In this document: piece by piece, positions 26,659-35,896 of the stretch
Position numbering within the stretch: position 1 is the first letter of the stretch
Layout of the letters: each line of letters begins with the position of its first letter
Assembly: GCA_019800895.1 (NCBI GenBank)
Contig: JAHVKF010000001.1
Span: 682,001-746,000, forward strand
Length of the DNA: 64,000 bases
Source of the DNA: Halomonas denitrificans
GTDB lineage: Bacteria; Pseudomonadota; Gammaproteobacteria; Xanthomonadales; Wenzhouxiangellaceae
Reading direction: 5' to 3'
Program-made: the position numbers and the translations under genes
Notes under the pieces: generated by a model
Database searches by the model: none
What the model was told of the DNA's origin: nothing
The model's input: the letters and a program-made list of their open reading frames with translations, nothing else

Positions 26659-27594
26659 GTGCCGTCCCCCCGCCTGGTCTTCGCCGGCACGCCGGAGTTC
26701 GCCGTGCCGGCGCTGCGCGTGGCGCTCGACCGAGCCGACGTCCTGGCCGTGCTGACCCAGCCGGATCGTCCGGCCGGGCGCGGCCGGAACCTGCGACCCA
26801 GCCCCGTCAAGCAGTGTGCGGTCGACGCCGGCGTGCCGGTCCTCCAGCCGACGCGCCTGAAGCGCGAGGAAGACCGCGCCCGCCTGCTCGAACTCGAGGC
26901 GGACCTGCTGGTCACCGCCGCCTACGGTCTGCTGCTGCCGCAGGCGGTGCTCGACTGGCCGGCTCACGGCTGCTGGAACCTGCACGCATCGCTGCTGCCG
27001 CGGTGGCGGGGCGCCAGCCCGATCCAGCAGGCGATCCGCGCCGGCGACGCGCAGACCGGCATCTCCCTGATGCAGATGGACGCCGGGCTCGACACGGGCC
27101 CCGTGCGGCTGCAGCGCGCGATCGATATCGCCAGTGACGAGACCTCGGCCGAGCTGCACGACCGCCTGGCCGTGCTGGCCGCCGACCTGCTCGCCGACGG
27201 GCTGGCCGCACTGGAAGCCGGGAATCTGCCGGATCCGGTGGCCCAGGACGACCGGAGAGCGACCCATGCCCCCCTGATCGCCAAGGACGATGCCCGCATC
27301 GACTGGACCGAGGACGCCGCGGCAATCGCCCGGCAGGTCCGGGCCTACAACCCCTGGCCGATCGCTTTCACGGAGCTGAACGGCCAGGCCCTGCGCATCT
27401 TCCGGGCCCGCGCCGAGGCCGACCGGGCCGAAGGCGCCGAGCCCGGAACGCTGTTGACGGCGGCCGGGCACCCGGACGCGATCCGGGTGGCCTGCGGTGC
27501 CGGCGTGCTGGTCATCGACGAACTGCAGGCGCCCGGCAAGCGGCGCATGTCGGCCACCGACTGGCTGAACGCGCGCCCCGACTGGCGCGGCTGA
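26659..27594 (+). CDS. fmt: Methionyl-tRNA formyltransferase
   Basis: It formylates initiator Met-tRNA using 10-formyl-tetrahydrofolate. The 311 residues begin with GTG ('VPSPRLVFAGTPEFAVPALR'). The N-terminal formyltransferase domain contains the active-site Asn-His segment region 'NLHASLLPRWRGASPIQQAI' and 'AGDAQTGISLMQMDAGLDTG'. The C-terminal oligonucleotide-binding domain starts near residue 205 ('YNPWPIAFTELNGQALRIF'). Only three bases separate it from def, so the two are co-translated. Confidence 0.96.
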   Translation: MPSPRLVFAGTPEFAVPALRVALDRADVLAVLTQPDRPAGRGRNLRPSPVKQCAVDAGVPVLQPTRLKREEDRARLLELEADLLVTAAYGLLLPQAVLDWPAHGCWNLHASLLPRWRGASPIQQAIRAGDAQTGISLMQMDAGLDTGPVRLQRAIDIASDETSAELHDRLAVLAADLLADGLAALEAGNLPDPVAQDDRRATHAPLIAKDDARIDWTEDAAAIARQVRAYNPWPIAFTELNGQALRIFRARAEADRAEGAEPGTLLTAAGHPDAIRVACGAGVLVIDELQAPGKRRMSATDWLNARPDWRG

Positions 27595-27599
27595 GCCCC

Positions 27600-28925
27600 A
27601 TGGCCTCGGATCCGAACGCGCCCGCGACCGGCGCCCGCCCCCGGGTCGCAGCCGCCCTGGCGCTGCGCGAGGTGCTCGACCGCGGTCGGGCCCTGACCGA
27701 CGCGCTCGAGGGCCTCGGCGACACGCTGCCCGACCGCCGCGACCGGGCCCAGGTCCGGCGCCTGTGCAACCGCGTGTTGCGCGACTGGCCGATGCTCGAC
27801 GCGGCCGTTCGGGGGCGCCTGAACAAGCCGCTGGACCGCCGCAACCGCTGGATCCACTTCCTGCTCGCCGTCGCGATCGACGAACTCAACGAGGGCCGCG
27901 AGCCGGCGCCGGCGGTGGTCCATGCCACGGTCGAAGCGGCCCGGGTCGGGCGCGCCGCGCCGCTGGCCGGCCTGGTCAACGCCGTGCTGCGCGGGCGCTT
28001 GCGCGACGGGGCCGGGACGCGGCCGGACGACGACGTCCACCGCTACGGCCTGCCCGGCTGGCTGGCCGCGCGAATCCGCGCCGACTGGCCGGACGAGGCC
28101 GACGAGGTTCTCGCCGCCGGCAACCGGCCGCCGCCGACCTGGCTGCGCGCCAACCGGCGCCGGTCCGATCCGACCGCACTGGCCGAGCGGCTGCACGCCG
28201 ACGGCATCGAGAGCCTCATCGACCCGCGCTTTCCCGACGCCCTGCGGCTGGCCCACCCGGTCGCCGTCGGCGACCTCCCGGGCCTGGCGGCCGGTGAGCT
28301 GTCGGTGCAGGACGCGGGCGCGCAATCGGCCGCCGATCTGCTCGATCTCGCCGACGGCCAGCGCGTGCTCGACGCGTGTGCCGCGCCCGGCGGCAAGGCC
28401 GCCCATATCCTCGAACGCGCGGCGGTGGAGCTGACCGCGGTCGAGTCGGACCCGGCGCGGGCGACGAAGGTCGTCGAGTCGCTTCGGCGGCTCGGCCTCG
28501 ACGCCGACGTCGTGACCGGCGACGCGGCGCGGCCGAACGACTGGTGGGACGGCCGCGCCTTCGACCGCATCCTGATCGACGCGCCCTGCTCCGCGACCGG
28601 CGTGCTGCGACGCCACCCGGACATCCGCTGGCTGCGCCGGGCCGGGGACATCGAGGCCAACGTCGCGCTGCAGGCCCGGCTGCTCGATGCCCTGTGGCCG
28701 CTGCTGGCACCCGGCGGTTTGCTTGTCTACGCGACCTGTTCGATACTGCACGCCGAGAATCGAGACCAGGGCCGAACCTTTCTTGACCGCCATCCCGATG
28801 CCGAGGCCGTCGACGTCGCGATCCCGGCCTGCCGGGACGTGGACCCGGGCGTCCAGATCCTGCCGGGCTCGCTGGATCGCGATGGCTTCTACTATCTGGC
28901 TGTGCGCCGCCTGCCAGCCGGCTGA
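27600..28925 (+). CDS. rsmB: 16S rRNA (cytosine-967-C5)-methyltransferase RsmB
   Basis: It methylates C967 of 16S rRNA. The 441 residues have an N-terminal NusB-like RNA-binding domain (~12-140) and a SAM-dependent methyltransferase domain (~150-441): 'VLDACAAPGGKAAHILERA' (SAM loop), 'DAPCSATGVLRRHPDIRW' (conserved Cys) and 'YATCSILHAENRDQ' (catalytic Cys). ATG 27600 follows the fmt stop by five bases. Confidence 0.95.
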   Translation: MASDPNAPATGARPRVAAALALREVLDRGRALTDALEGLGDTLPDRRDRAQVRRLCNRVLRDWPMLDAAVRGRLNKPLDRRNRWIHFLLAVAIDELNEGREPAPAVVHATVEAARVGRAAPLAGLVNAVLRGRLRDGAGTRPDDDVHRYGLPGWLAARIRADWPDEADEVLAAGNRPPPTWLRANRRRSDPTALAERLHADGIESLIDPRFPDALRLAHPVAVGDLPGLAAGELSVQDAGAQSAADLLDLADGQRVLDACAAPGGKAAHILERAAVELTAVESDPARATKVVESLRRLGLDADVVTGDAARPNDWWDGRAFDRILIDAPCSATGVLRRHPDIRWLRRAGDIEANVALQARLLDALWPLLAPGGLLVYATCSILHAENRDQGRTFLDRHPDAEAVDVAIPACRDVDPGVQILPGSLDRDGFYYLAVRRLPAG

Positions 28926-29415
28926 TCCGGGGCTCGGGCAACTCACGCTCGACCCGGCCGCGCGCTGGATCGACGACCGTCTGGTCATCGAGAGCCCGAT
29001 CGCGTTCCAGCCCAGTCCCGCGATCCGCGAGGCCCTCGATCACGGCGTCGACCTGCAGCTGGTCGTCGAACTGCGCGTCGCTCGCCGGCACGGGCCGATC
29101 GCCCGCGAGCTGCGCCTCCTCGCCCGGCCCTTCCGGATCCGCTACCTGCCGCTGCTCGAGCACTGGCAACTCGAAGATGCGGGCGACATCCGGACCTTTC
29201 CGCGCTTCTGGATGCTGCGCGAGGCGCTGGCCGAACCCCGGCTCTTCGAGACCGGCCTGGACCGCAGCGCGGCCGAGGAGCGCCCGCTCCAGGTCCAGAT
29301 CCGCGCCCGTGTCGACCGCGACGCGCTTCCCGCGCCGATGCACCTTCCCACCCTCTTTTCCGCCCAGTGGCACCTGGGCGATCGCTGGCACGCGTGGCAC
29401 TTCGGACCGTCCTGA
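28882..29415 (+). CDS. DUF4390 protein
   Basis: This 177-residue DUF4390 protein lies, as usual, between rsmB and an ntrY-type kinase. Family parts seen are 'LGQLTLDPAARWIDDRLVIE', 'QPSPAIREALDHGVDLQLVV' and 'FRIRYLPLLEHWQL'. Its 5' end overlaps rsmB by 44 bases and its start is uncertain: ATG 28882 gives 'MASTIWLCAACQPA', which has a lipobox-like 'LCAAC' but a very short leader. The 3' end overlaps the kinase gene. Probably envelope-associated; function unknown. Confidence 0.78.
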   Translation: MASTIWLCAACQPADPGLGQLTLDPAARWIDDRLVIESPIAFQPSPAIREALDHGVDLQLVVELRVARRHGPIARELRLLARPFRIRYLPLLEHWQLEDAGDIRTFPRFWMLREALAEPRLFETGLDRSAAEERPLQVQIRARVDRDALPAPMHLPTLFSAQWHLGDRWHAWHFGPS

Positions 29416-31604
29416 AGCGGGTCGGGCGCATCCTGCCGCTGGCCGCCTTCGCCGGGCTGCTGCTCACGGCGCTGTTCCTGGTCGCAAACGTCGAGCAGGA
29501 GTCGGGCCAGCTCGGCCGCATGAGCCTGTGGATCTTCCTGGTCACGGGGATCGCACTGCTGGTCCTGCTGGCGGCCATCGCGACCCGGCTCGCGCGGCTG
29601 GTCCGGGACGTCCGCCGCGGCCGGCCCGGCGCGCGCCTGCGCGCGCGGCTGGTCACGATCTTCACCGCCCTGGCGCTCCCACCGGTGGTCATCGTGTGGC
29701 TGTTCTCGACCGAGTTCCTGACCGAGACCATCGCCGGTTGGCTCGATGCCGGCACCGAGGCGGCGCTCGCCGACTCGATCGAACTCGGCCAGCTGTTCCT
29801 CGACCTGCGCACGCGCGAATCGCGCAATCGCCTGGCCCGGATCGCCGACGGCCTGCCGGCCGGCGGGCGCGGCCTCGACGAGGAACGCCAGCTCGACTAC
29901 CTGTTCGGCCAGCTGTCGTCGGCCGGCCCCGCCGAGCTCACCCTGTTCGACGCCTCCGGCCAGGTCCAGGCCCTGGTCCACCTCGACCCGGCGCGCATGG
30001 TCGCCGACCTGCCGTCGTCCTTCGCGCTGTCGCAGGCCGCCCGCGGCCAGCCCTACGCGGCGGCCGAACCGACCGCAGAAGGCATGCAGATCCGCGTCCT
30101 GATGCCGGTCGACACGGTGCCCGGCGAAGCCCGGACCCTGCAGGGCATCTTCCCGCTGCCCGACGATTTCGCCGTGCTGGCCGATTCGATCGAGCAGGCC
30201 TATTTCCGCCAGGAGAACGTGGCCTACCTGCGCCAGCGGCTGCAGCAGAGCTTCGTGCTGATCCTGTTCCTGGTCCTGGCGATGACCGCCCTGCTGGCCA
30301 TGCTGCTGGCCTTCAATGCCGCCGGACGGCTGGTCCGGCCGATCCGCGAACTGGCCGACGCCACCGAGTTGATGCGCCAGGGCCGCTTTCCGGAGACGCT
30401 CGACGTGCCCAGCCGCGACGAACTGGGCTTCCTGGTCGAGTCCTTCAACGACATGGCCACCGGCCTCGAGGCCGCGCAACGCGAACTGAGCAACGAGCGG
30501 CGCTACCTGCAGACGGTCCTGGCGCGGCTTTCCGCCGGCGTGCTGGCCTTCGACGGTGCACGCCGCCTCGAGGCGATGAACGACAGTGCCGGCGCGATTC
30601 TCGGCCTGGACCCGGCGAGCGCCCGCGGCCTGACCCCGGCCGAGCTCGCCGAGCGCCACCCGGCGCTGGCCGCGCTGTTCGAGGGCATCGACCGGCGAAT
30701 CGAACGGGCCGGCGGCGACTGGCGTGAAGAGATCAAGCTGGAACGGCCCGACACCGCACTCGCGCTGGTCTGCCGCGGGTCCACGCTGCCGGGCGACGAC
30801 GCCGGTCCGGGCGAGCGTTCCGAGGGTCCGGACCCGGACCGGGACGCCCCGCGACCGGCCGGCCACGTCGTGGTGTTCGACGACGTGACCCAGCTCGACC
30901 AGGCGCAGCGCCAGGCCGCCTGGGCGGAGCTGGCCCAGCGCCTCGCCCACGAAGTCAAGAACCCGCTGACGCCGATCCGGCTGGCCGCCGAACGTCTGAG
31001 CCTGAAGCTGGAACCGGTACTGGAAGGCGACCGCAGGCAACTGCTGGAGCGCGCGACCCGGACCATCGTCCACCAGGTCGACGCGCTGCGCGAACTGGTC
31101 GACGCGTTCGGCGACTACACCCGACCGGGCACGCCCCGGCGCGAACCGCTGGACGTCGAGGCGCTGGTTCGCGACGTGGTCGAACTGTGGACCACCGGCG
31201 ACAGCGGCGTGACCGTGACCATCGACCTGCAGGGCAGCGAGGCTCGGCCGCTCGGCGACCCCGGCCAGTTCCGGCAGATCCTGAACAACCTCGTCCAGAA
31301 CGCACGCGAAGCGCACCCGGACGGCGCGCCGCACCTGGTCATCCGTTCGCGGGCGCTGCGCCGCGACGGCCGCGACTGGCTGGGCCTCGAATTGCGCGAC
31401 GACGGGCCGGGCTTCGACCCCGCGATGCTGGCCCGGGTGTTCGAACCCTATGCCACGACCAAGCCGCGCGGAACCGGCCTGGGGCTTGCGATCGTCCACC
31501 GCATCGTCGACGCCATGGGTGGCCGGATCCGTGCCGCGAACGCCGAGAGCGGGGGCGCGCTGCTCACGCTGGAACTGCCGGTACCCGCGCAACCACCGCG
31601 ATGA
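29367..31604 (+). CDS. NtrY-like sensor histidine kinase
   Basis: This membrane histidine kinase has 745 residues. There are three N-terminal helices (~20-42, 50-72, 95-112), a periplasmic sensor region (~115-280), a fourth helix (~285-310), a HAMP domain (~310-365), a PAS-like segment (~375-440) and a kinase core. His528 in 'AQRLAHEVKNPLTPIRLAAE' is the phosphorylation site; 'QILNNLVQNAREAH', 'DDGPGFDPAML' and 'GTGLGLAIVHRIV' bind ATP. GTG 29367 overlaps DUF4390; GTG 29394 is a shorter option. It pairs with the response regulator 49 bases downstream and sits beside trkA/trkH. Confidence 0.88.
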   Translation: MAPGRSLARVALRTVLKRVGRILPLAAFAGLLLTALFLVANVEQESGQLGRMSLWIFLVTGIALLVLLAAIATRLARLVRDVRRGRPGARLRARLVTIFTALALPPVVIVWLFSTEFLTETIAGWLDAGTEAALADSIELGQLFLDLRTRESRNRLARIADGLPAGGRGLDEERQLDYLFGQLSSAGPAELTLFDASGQVQALVHLDPARMVADLPSSFALSQAARGQPYAAAEPTAEGMQIRVLMPVDTVPGEARTLQGIFPLPDDFAVLADSIEQAYFRQENVAYLRQRLQQSFVLILFLVLAMTALLAMLLAFNAAGRLVRPIRELADATELMRQGRFPETLDVPSRDELGFLVESFNDMATGLEAAQRELSNERRYLQTVLARLSAGVLAFDGARRLEAMNDSAGAILGLDPASARGLTPAELAERHPALAALFEGIDRRIERAGGDWREEIKLERPDTALALVCRGSTLPGDDAGPGERSEGPDPDRDAPRPAGHVVVFDDVTQLDQAQRQAAWAELAQRLAHEVKNPLTPIRLAAERLSLKLEPVLEGDRRQLLERATRTIVHQVDALRELVDAFGDYTRPGTPRREPLDVEALVRDVVELWTTGDSGVTVTIDLQGSEARPLGDPGQFRQILNNLVQNAREAHPDGAPHLVIRSRALRRDGRDWLGLELRDDGPGFDPAMLARVFEPYATTKPRGTGLGLAIVHRIVDAMGGRIRAANAESGGALLTLELPVPAQPPR

Positions 31605-31653
31605 TGTGCGCTATCCTTGGCGCGTTTCCCGCCTGCTCCGGACTTCCCCCACG

Positions 31654-32985
31654 ATGGCCGAACGCGTACTGATCGTCGACGACGAGCCGGACATCCGCGA
31701 ACTGGTCGGCGAAATCCTGGCCGACGAAGGCTTCGAAGTGGAGCTGGCCGGCGATGCGGAACAGGCGCGAAGCCTGCTGTCCGCGGCCTCTCCCGACCTG
31801 GTCCTGCTCGATGTCTGGATGCCCGGCTGCGACGGCGTCACGCTGCTCAAGGAATGGCGCGAACGCGGCGAGCTGCATTGCCCGGTGGTCATGATTTCCG
31901 GCCACGGCTCGGTCGAAGCGGCGGTCGAGGCCACCCGCCAGGGAGCCTTCGACTTCATCGAGAAGCCCGTCTCCATGGCGCGCCTGCTGGCGACCATCCG
32001 GCGCGCCCTGGCCGAGACCCGCAAGCACGAGCCGATCGGGGCCACCGAGGGCGAAAGCGACGTGATCGAACCGATCGGACGCAGCCCGGCCATCCAGCGC
32101 ATGCGCGACGCGCTGGCCGAGGTCTGCGCCGGCGCCGACGGCCACGTGCTGCTGCACGGCGAGCCGGGCAGCGGCTGCACCACGGTGGCCCGCTGGGTTC
32201 ACGCCCAGGCCGGCGGCGGCGGCTTCGTCCACCGGGTCTGCGACCGCAACGGGGACCGCGTGGCCGAGTGGATCGACCGGCTCTCCGGGGCCTCGTCCCA
32301 TCCGCCGCGCACGCTCTACCTCGACCGCCTCCACCAGCTCGGCGAGACGGGCTGGCGCCGCCTGGCCGAGTTGCTCGCCCTGCTCGAGGGCCGCGGCGGC
32401 GAGGCGATCCGCGTCATTGCTTCGACCGCGGCGGCCGACGGCGCCCCGGGCGCGGCCGCCGACAGCGCCGAGGCGTCCGCCGCTGCCGCCAAGCTCGGCC
32501 CGTTCCGCGCCGAGGTTCCGGCATTGCGCCAGCGCGCCGAGGACATCCCCGACCTGGTCCGCGCGCTGGCCGAGCGGCTGCCGGCGCGCGAGGGCCGGAC
32601 CTACCGCCCGATTCCTCTGCCGGCCCAGAACCGGCTGCGGCAGCACGACTGGCCCGGCAACCTCGCCGAGCTGGTCGACGTGGTCCGGAGCCTGCTCGAC
32701 GGTCGCGACAGCGCGGTCACGGTCGAGGAGATCGACGAGCGGCTGCAGGAAGCGGCACGGGCCGGCGCGGCCGGCACCACGCTGACCGACTCGCCGCTCT
32801 TCTCCCTGCCCCTGCGCGAGGCCCGGGAAGCCTTCGAGCGGCAGTACCTGATCGCCCGGCTGCGCGAGGTCGGCGGCAGCGTCGGCCAGCTGGCCGAGGG
32901 TGTGGAAATGGAACGCACCCACCTGTATCGCAAGCTCAAGCAGCTCGGCATCGACCCCAAGCAGCTCCAGGAGGACGACGCATGA
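31654..32985 (+). CDS. NtrX-like response regulator with a degenerate AAA+ domain
   Basis: This is the 443-residue partner of the NtrY-like kinase. The receiver domain is intact (Asp53 in 'LVLLDVWMPGCDG', Lys in 'FIEKPVS'). The central region should be a sigma-54-activating AAA+ domain but is eroded: the Walker A loop reads 'GEPGSGCTT' with Cys175 in place of lysine, Walker B reads 'LYLDRLHQLG' with Arg instead of Glu, and no GAFTGA loop exists. The C-terminal Fis-type helix-turn-helix ('GSVGQLAEGVEMERTHLYRK') remains. It therefore probably regulates by binding DNA without opening sigma-54 promoters. The start is ATG 31654. Confidence 0.88.
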   Translation: MAERVLIVDDEPDIRELVGEILADEGFEVELAGDAEQARSLLSAASPDLVLLDVWMPGCDGVTLLKEWRERGELHCPVVMISGHGSVEAAVEATRQGAFDFIEKPVSMARLLATIRRALAETRKHEPIGATEGESDVIEPIGRSPAIQRMRDALAEVCAGADGHVLLHGEPGSGCTTVARWVHAQAGGGGFVHRVCDRNGDRVAEWIDRLSGASSHPPRTLYLDRLHQLGETGWRRLAELLALLEGRGGEAIRVIASTAAADGAPGAAADSAEASAAAAKLGPFRAEVPALRQRAEDIPDLVRALAERLPAREGRTYRPIPLPAQNRLRQHDWPGNLAELVDVVRSLLDGRDSAVTVEEIDERLQEAARAGAAGTTLTDSPLFSLPLREAREAFERQYLIARLREVGGSVGQLAEGVEMERTHLYRKLKQLGIDPKQLQEDDA

Positions 32986-33019
32986 CGCCCACCCCGACGC
33001 CCGCCCGGGTCCGCGGCTG

Positions 33020-34396
33020 ATGCGGATCATCATTCTCGGTGCCGGCCAGGTCGGTTCGGGCATGGCCTACTCGCTGTCGCGCGAGGAGAACGACATCTCC
33101 GTCGTCGATACGGACCCCGAGCGCCTGCGCGAGCTGCAGGAAAAACTCGACATCCGGACCGTGCTCGGCCACGCCGCCCACCCGGAGACGCTGATCCGCG
33201 CCGGCATCGAGGACGCCGAGCTGCTGATCGCGCTGACCAACTCCGACGAGACCAACATGGTCGCCTGCCAGGTCGCCTATTCCCTGTTCAACACGCCGAC
33301 CAAGGTCGCGCGGGTCCGGGCCACGGACTACCTGTCGCACCCCGAGCTGTTCAACCGCGAGCACACGCCGATCGACGTCCTGATCAGCCCGGAGAAGCTG
33401 GTCACGGACCACATCCAGCGCTTGATCGACTACCCGGGCGCCCTGCAGGTCCTCGACTTCGCCGACGGCCGCGCCCAGCTCGTGGCGACCCGCGCCATCC
33501 GCGAAGGCAAGCTGGTGGGCCGAGCCCTGAAGAGCCTGCCCGACGAGCTGCCGCCCGGCGTCGATGCACGGGTTGCCGCGATCTTCCGCCGCGACCAGGC
33601 GATCATCCCCGAAGGCGACACGGTCATCGAGGTCGACGACATGGTGTTCTTCCTCGCCCCGACCCACGAAATCCGCGGCGTGATGGGTACCTTCGGCGCG
33701 ACCTCGGGACCGGCCCGGCGGGTGCTCCTGGCCGGCGGCGGCAACATCGGCGCCGGCCTCGCCCGGCGTCTCGAGCGCGACCACCACGTCAAGCTGATCG
33801 AGCGCGACCCGAAGCGCGCCGAACGGATCGCCGAGAACGTCGACACGGCGATCGTGCTGGTCGGCGATGCGGCCAACGAAGACCTGCTGCGCGAGGAAGG
33901 CATCGACGAGATGGACGTCTACTGCGCGTTGACCAACGACGACGAGGCCAACATCCTGTCGTCGATGCTGGCCAAGCGGATGGGAGCGAAGAAGGTCATC
34001 ACGCTGATCAACCGGCCGGCCTACGTCGATCTGGTCGAATCCGACCGCATCGATGTCGCGGTCAGCCCCCAGCAGATCACGATCGGCGCCCTGCTGACCC
34101 TGATGCGCAAGGGCCACATGGTCCGGGTGCATTCGCTCAGGCGCGGCGCCGCCGAGGCGATCGAGGTGGTCGCCCACGGCGACCCGGGCCGATCGCGCAT
34201 CGTCGGCCGGGAGATCGGCAGCATCCCGCTGCCGGACTCGACCACGATCGGCGCCATCGTCCGCGGCGACGACGTGGTGATCGCCCACCACGACGTGGTC
34301 ATCGAGCCCGAGGACCATGTGATCCTGTTCGTCGCCGACAAGCGCAGGATCGCCGAAGTCGAACGGCTGTTCGCGGTCGAAGCCGTGTTCGTCTGA
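33020..34396 (+). CDS. trkA: Trk potassium uptake regulatory protein TrkA
   Basis: This cytoplasmic NAD(H)-binding subunit gates the TrkH channel. The 458 residues consist of two tandem RCK units: the first Rossmann fold 'IIILGAGQVGSGMAYSLS', the first C-domain (~140-225), the second Rossmann fold 'RVLLAGGGNIGAGLARRLE' (~232) and the second C-domain (~370-458). Its stop overlaps the trkH start by one base (TGATG). It lies in the run with the two-component system. Confidence 0.96.
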   Translation: MRIIILGAGQVGSGMAYSLSREENDISVVDTDPERLRELQEKLDIRTVLGHAAHPETLIRAGIEDAELLIALTNSDETNMVACQVAYSLFNTPTKVARVRATDYLSHPELFNREHTPIDVLISPEKLVTDHIQRLIDYPGALQVLDFADGRAQLVATRAIREGKLVGRALKSLPDELPPGVDARVAAIFRRDQAIIPEGDTVIEVDDMVFFLAPTHEIRGVMGTFGATSGPARRVLLAGGGNIGAGLARRLERDHHVKLIERDPKRAERIAENVDTAIVLVGDAANEDLLREEGIDEMDVYCALTNDDEANILSSMLAKRMGAKKVITLINRPAYVDLVESDRIDVAVSPQQITIGALLTLMRKGHMVRVHSLRRGAAEAIEVVAHGDPGRSRIVGREIGSIPLPDSTTIGAIVRGDDVVIAHHDVVIEPEDHVILFVADKRRIAEVERLFAVEAVFV

Positions 34397-35844
34397 TGCG
34401 GGCCTACGCGCCGGTCCAACGCGTCGTCGGCCTGTTGCTGGTGTTCCTGTCGGTCGGCTTCGTGCCGCCGCTGCTGTTCGCATTGGCCAACGGCGACGGC
34501 GCGACGGGGCCCTTCCTCGCCAGCCTGGTCACGGTCGCGCTGATCGGCAGCGCGCTGTACCTGCCGGTGCGCAACAACCGGCGCGAGCTGCGCGTCGCCG
34601 ACGGCTTCCTGGTGGTGGTGGCGTGCTGGGGCGCCGTGGCGCTGGCCGGCGCCCTGCCGCTGTACCTGGTCCTGGACATCGGCCTGGCCGACGCGGTGTT
34701 CGAGTCCACCTCGGGCATCACCACCACCGGCGCGACGGTGCTGGCCGGCCTCGACGACATGCCGATCTCGATCCGCTGGTACCGCCAGCAGCTCCAGTGG
34801 ATGGGCGGGCTCGGCATCATCGTCCTGGCGGTGGCGATCCTGCCGATGCTGCGGATCGGCGGCATGGAAATCTACAAGGCCGAGGTGACCGGGCCGGTCA
34901 AGGAGAACCGCCTCACGCCGCGCATCGCCGAGACCGCCAAGGCGCTGTGGCTGATCTACATCGGCCTGACCGTGATCTGCTCGCTGGCCCTGTGGGCCGC
35001 CGGCATGAACGTCTTCGACGCGGTCACCCATGCCTTCACCACGATTTCCACCGCCGGCTTCTCCACCTACGACGCCTCGGTGGCGCAGTTCGACAGTGCG
35101 CTGATCGACTGGTTGCTGGTGCTGTTCATGTTCGTCGCCTCGATGAACTTCGCCCTGCACTTCCTGGCCCTGCGCCGGGCCACCGCGCAGGTCTACCTGC
35201 ACGACCCGGAACTCAAGCTGTTCGCGATCCTGCTGCTCGGCATCTCGATCCTGATCACCGTGCTGCTGTGGCGCCAGGGCGTCTACGAGACCTTCTGGGA
35301 ATCGCTGCGCTACGCGGCCTTCCACGCGGTGTCCTACACCACGACCACGGGCTTCACGGCCGCCGACGTCTACCTCTGGCCGGGCACGCTGCCGCTCCTG
35401 ATGATCCTGATCTCGGGCCTCGGCGGCTGCGCCGGCTCGACCACCGGCGGCTTCAAGATCGTGCGCGTGTACCTGGTGTCCAAGCAGGGCCTGCGCGAGC
35501 TCAAGCGGCTGATCCACCCGCGCTCGGTGGTGCCCCTGAAGCTCGGCGGCCGGACCCTGAACCCCGAGGTCGCCAACGCCGTGTGGGGCTTCGTATCGCT
35601 CTACATCGTCTGCATCGTGTTCCTGACCCTGATCGTCTCCAGCCTGGAAGAAGACCTGGTGACCTCCGTGTCCGTGGTGTTCTCGGCGATGAACAACCTC
35701 GGCCCGGCGCTCGGCGAGGCCGGCGCCAACTGGGGCGGGCTCTCGGACACGACCAAGTGGCTGATGAGCTTCGCCATGCTGCTCGGCCGGCTGGAGATCT
35801 TCACCGTGCTGGTCCTGCTGACGCCCACCTACTGGAAGCACTGA
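34396..35844 (+). CDS. trkH: Trk potassium transporter membrane subunit TrkH
   Basis: This potassium-translocating subunit of 482 residues has about ten or more membrane helices. The four pore-loop filters of the family are seen around 'FESTSGITTTGATVL', 'FTTISTAGFSTYDAS', 'SYTTTTGFTAADVYLW' and 'FSAMNNLGPALGEAG', each with the conserved glycine. It starts within the trkA stop, so the two subunits are made together. No terminator is evident before metX, 52 bases on. Confidence 0.96.
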   Translation: MRAYAPVQRVVGLLLVFLSVGFVPPLLFALANGDGATGPFLASLVTVALIGSALYLPVRNNRRELRVADGFLVVVACWGAVALAGALPLYLVLDIGLADAVFESTSGITTTGATVLAGLDDMPISIRWYRQQLQWMGGLGIIVLAVAILPMLRIGGMEIYKAEVTGPVKENRLTPRIAETAKALWLIYIGLTVICSLALWAAGMNVFDAVTHAFTTISTAGFSTYDASVAQFDSALIDWLLVLFMFVASMNFALHFLALRRATAQVYLHDPELKLFAILLLGISILITVLLWRQGVYETFWESLRYAAFHAVSYTTTTGFTAADVYLWPGTLPLLMILISGLGGCAGSTTGGFKIVRVYLVSKQGLRELKRLIHPRSVVPLKLGGRTLNPEVANAVWGFVSLYIVCIVFLTLIVSSLEEDLVTSVSVVFSAMNNLGPALGEAGANWGGLSDTTKWLMSFAMLLGRLEIFTVLVLLTPTYWKH

Positions 35845-35896
35845 CCGGCCGCACGTCGCGGACCACCCGGACGCCCGCGGCGGTATCCTTGCGCCC

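Noticed and set aside
29142-31592. Open frame of 816 codons on the minus strand
   Set aside because: It mirrors the NtrY-like kinase, which has all histidine kinase motifs. The minus-strand product is low complexity and has no family likeness.
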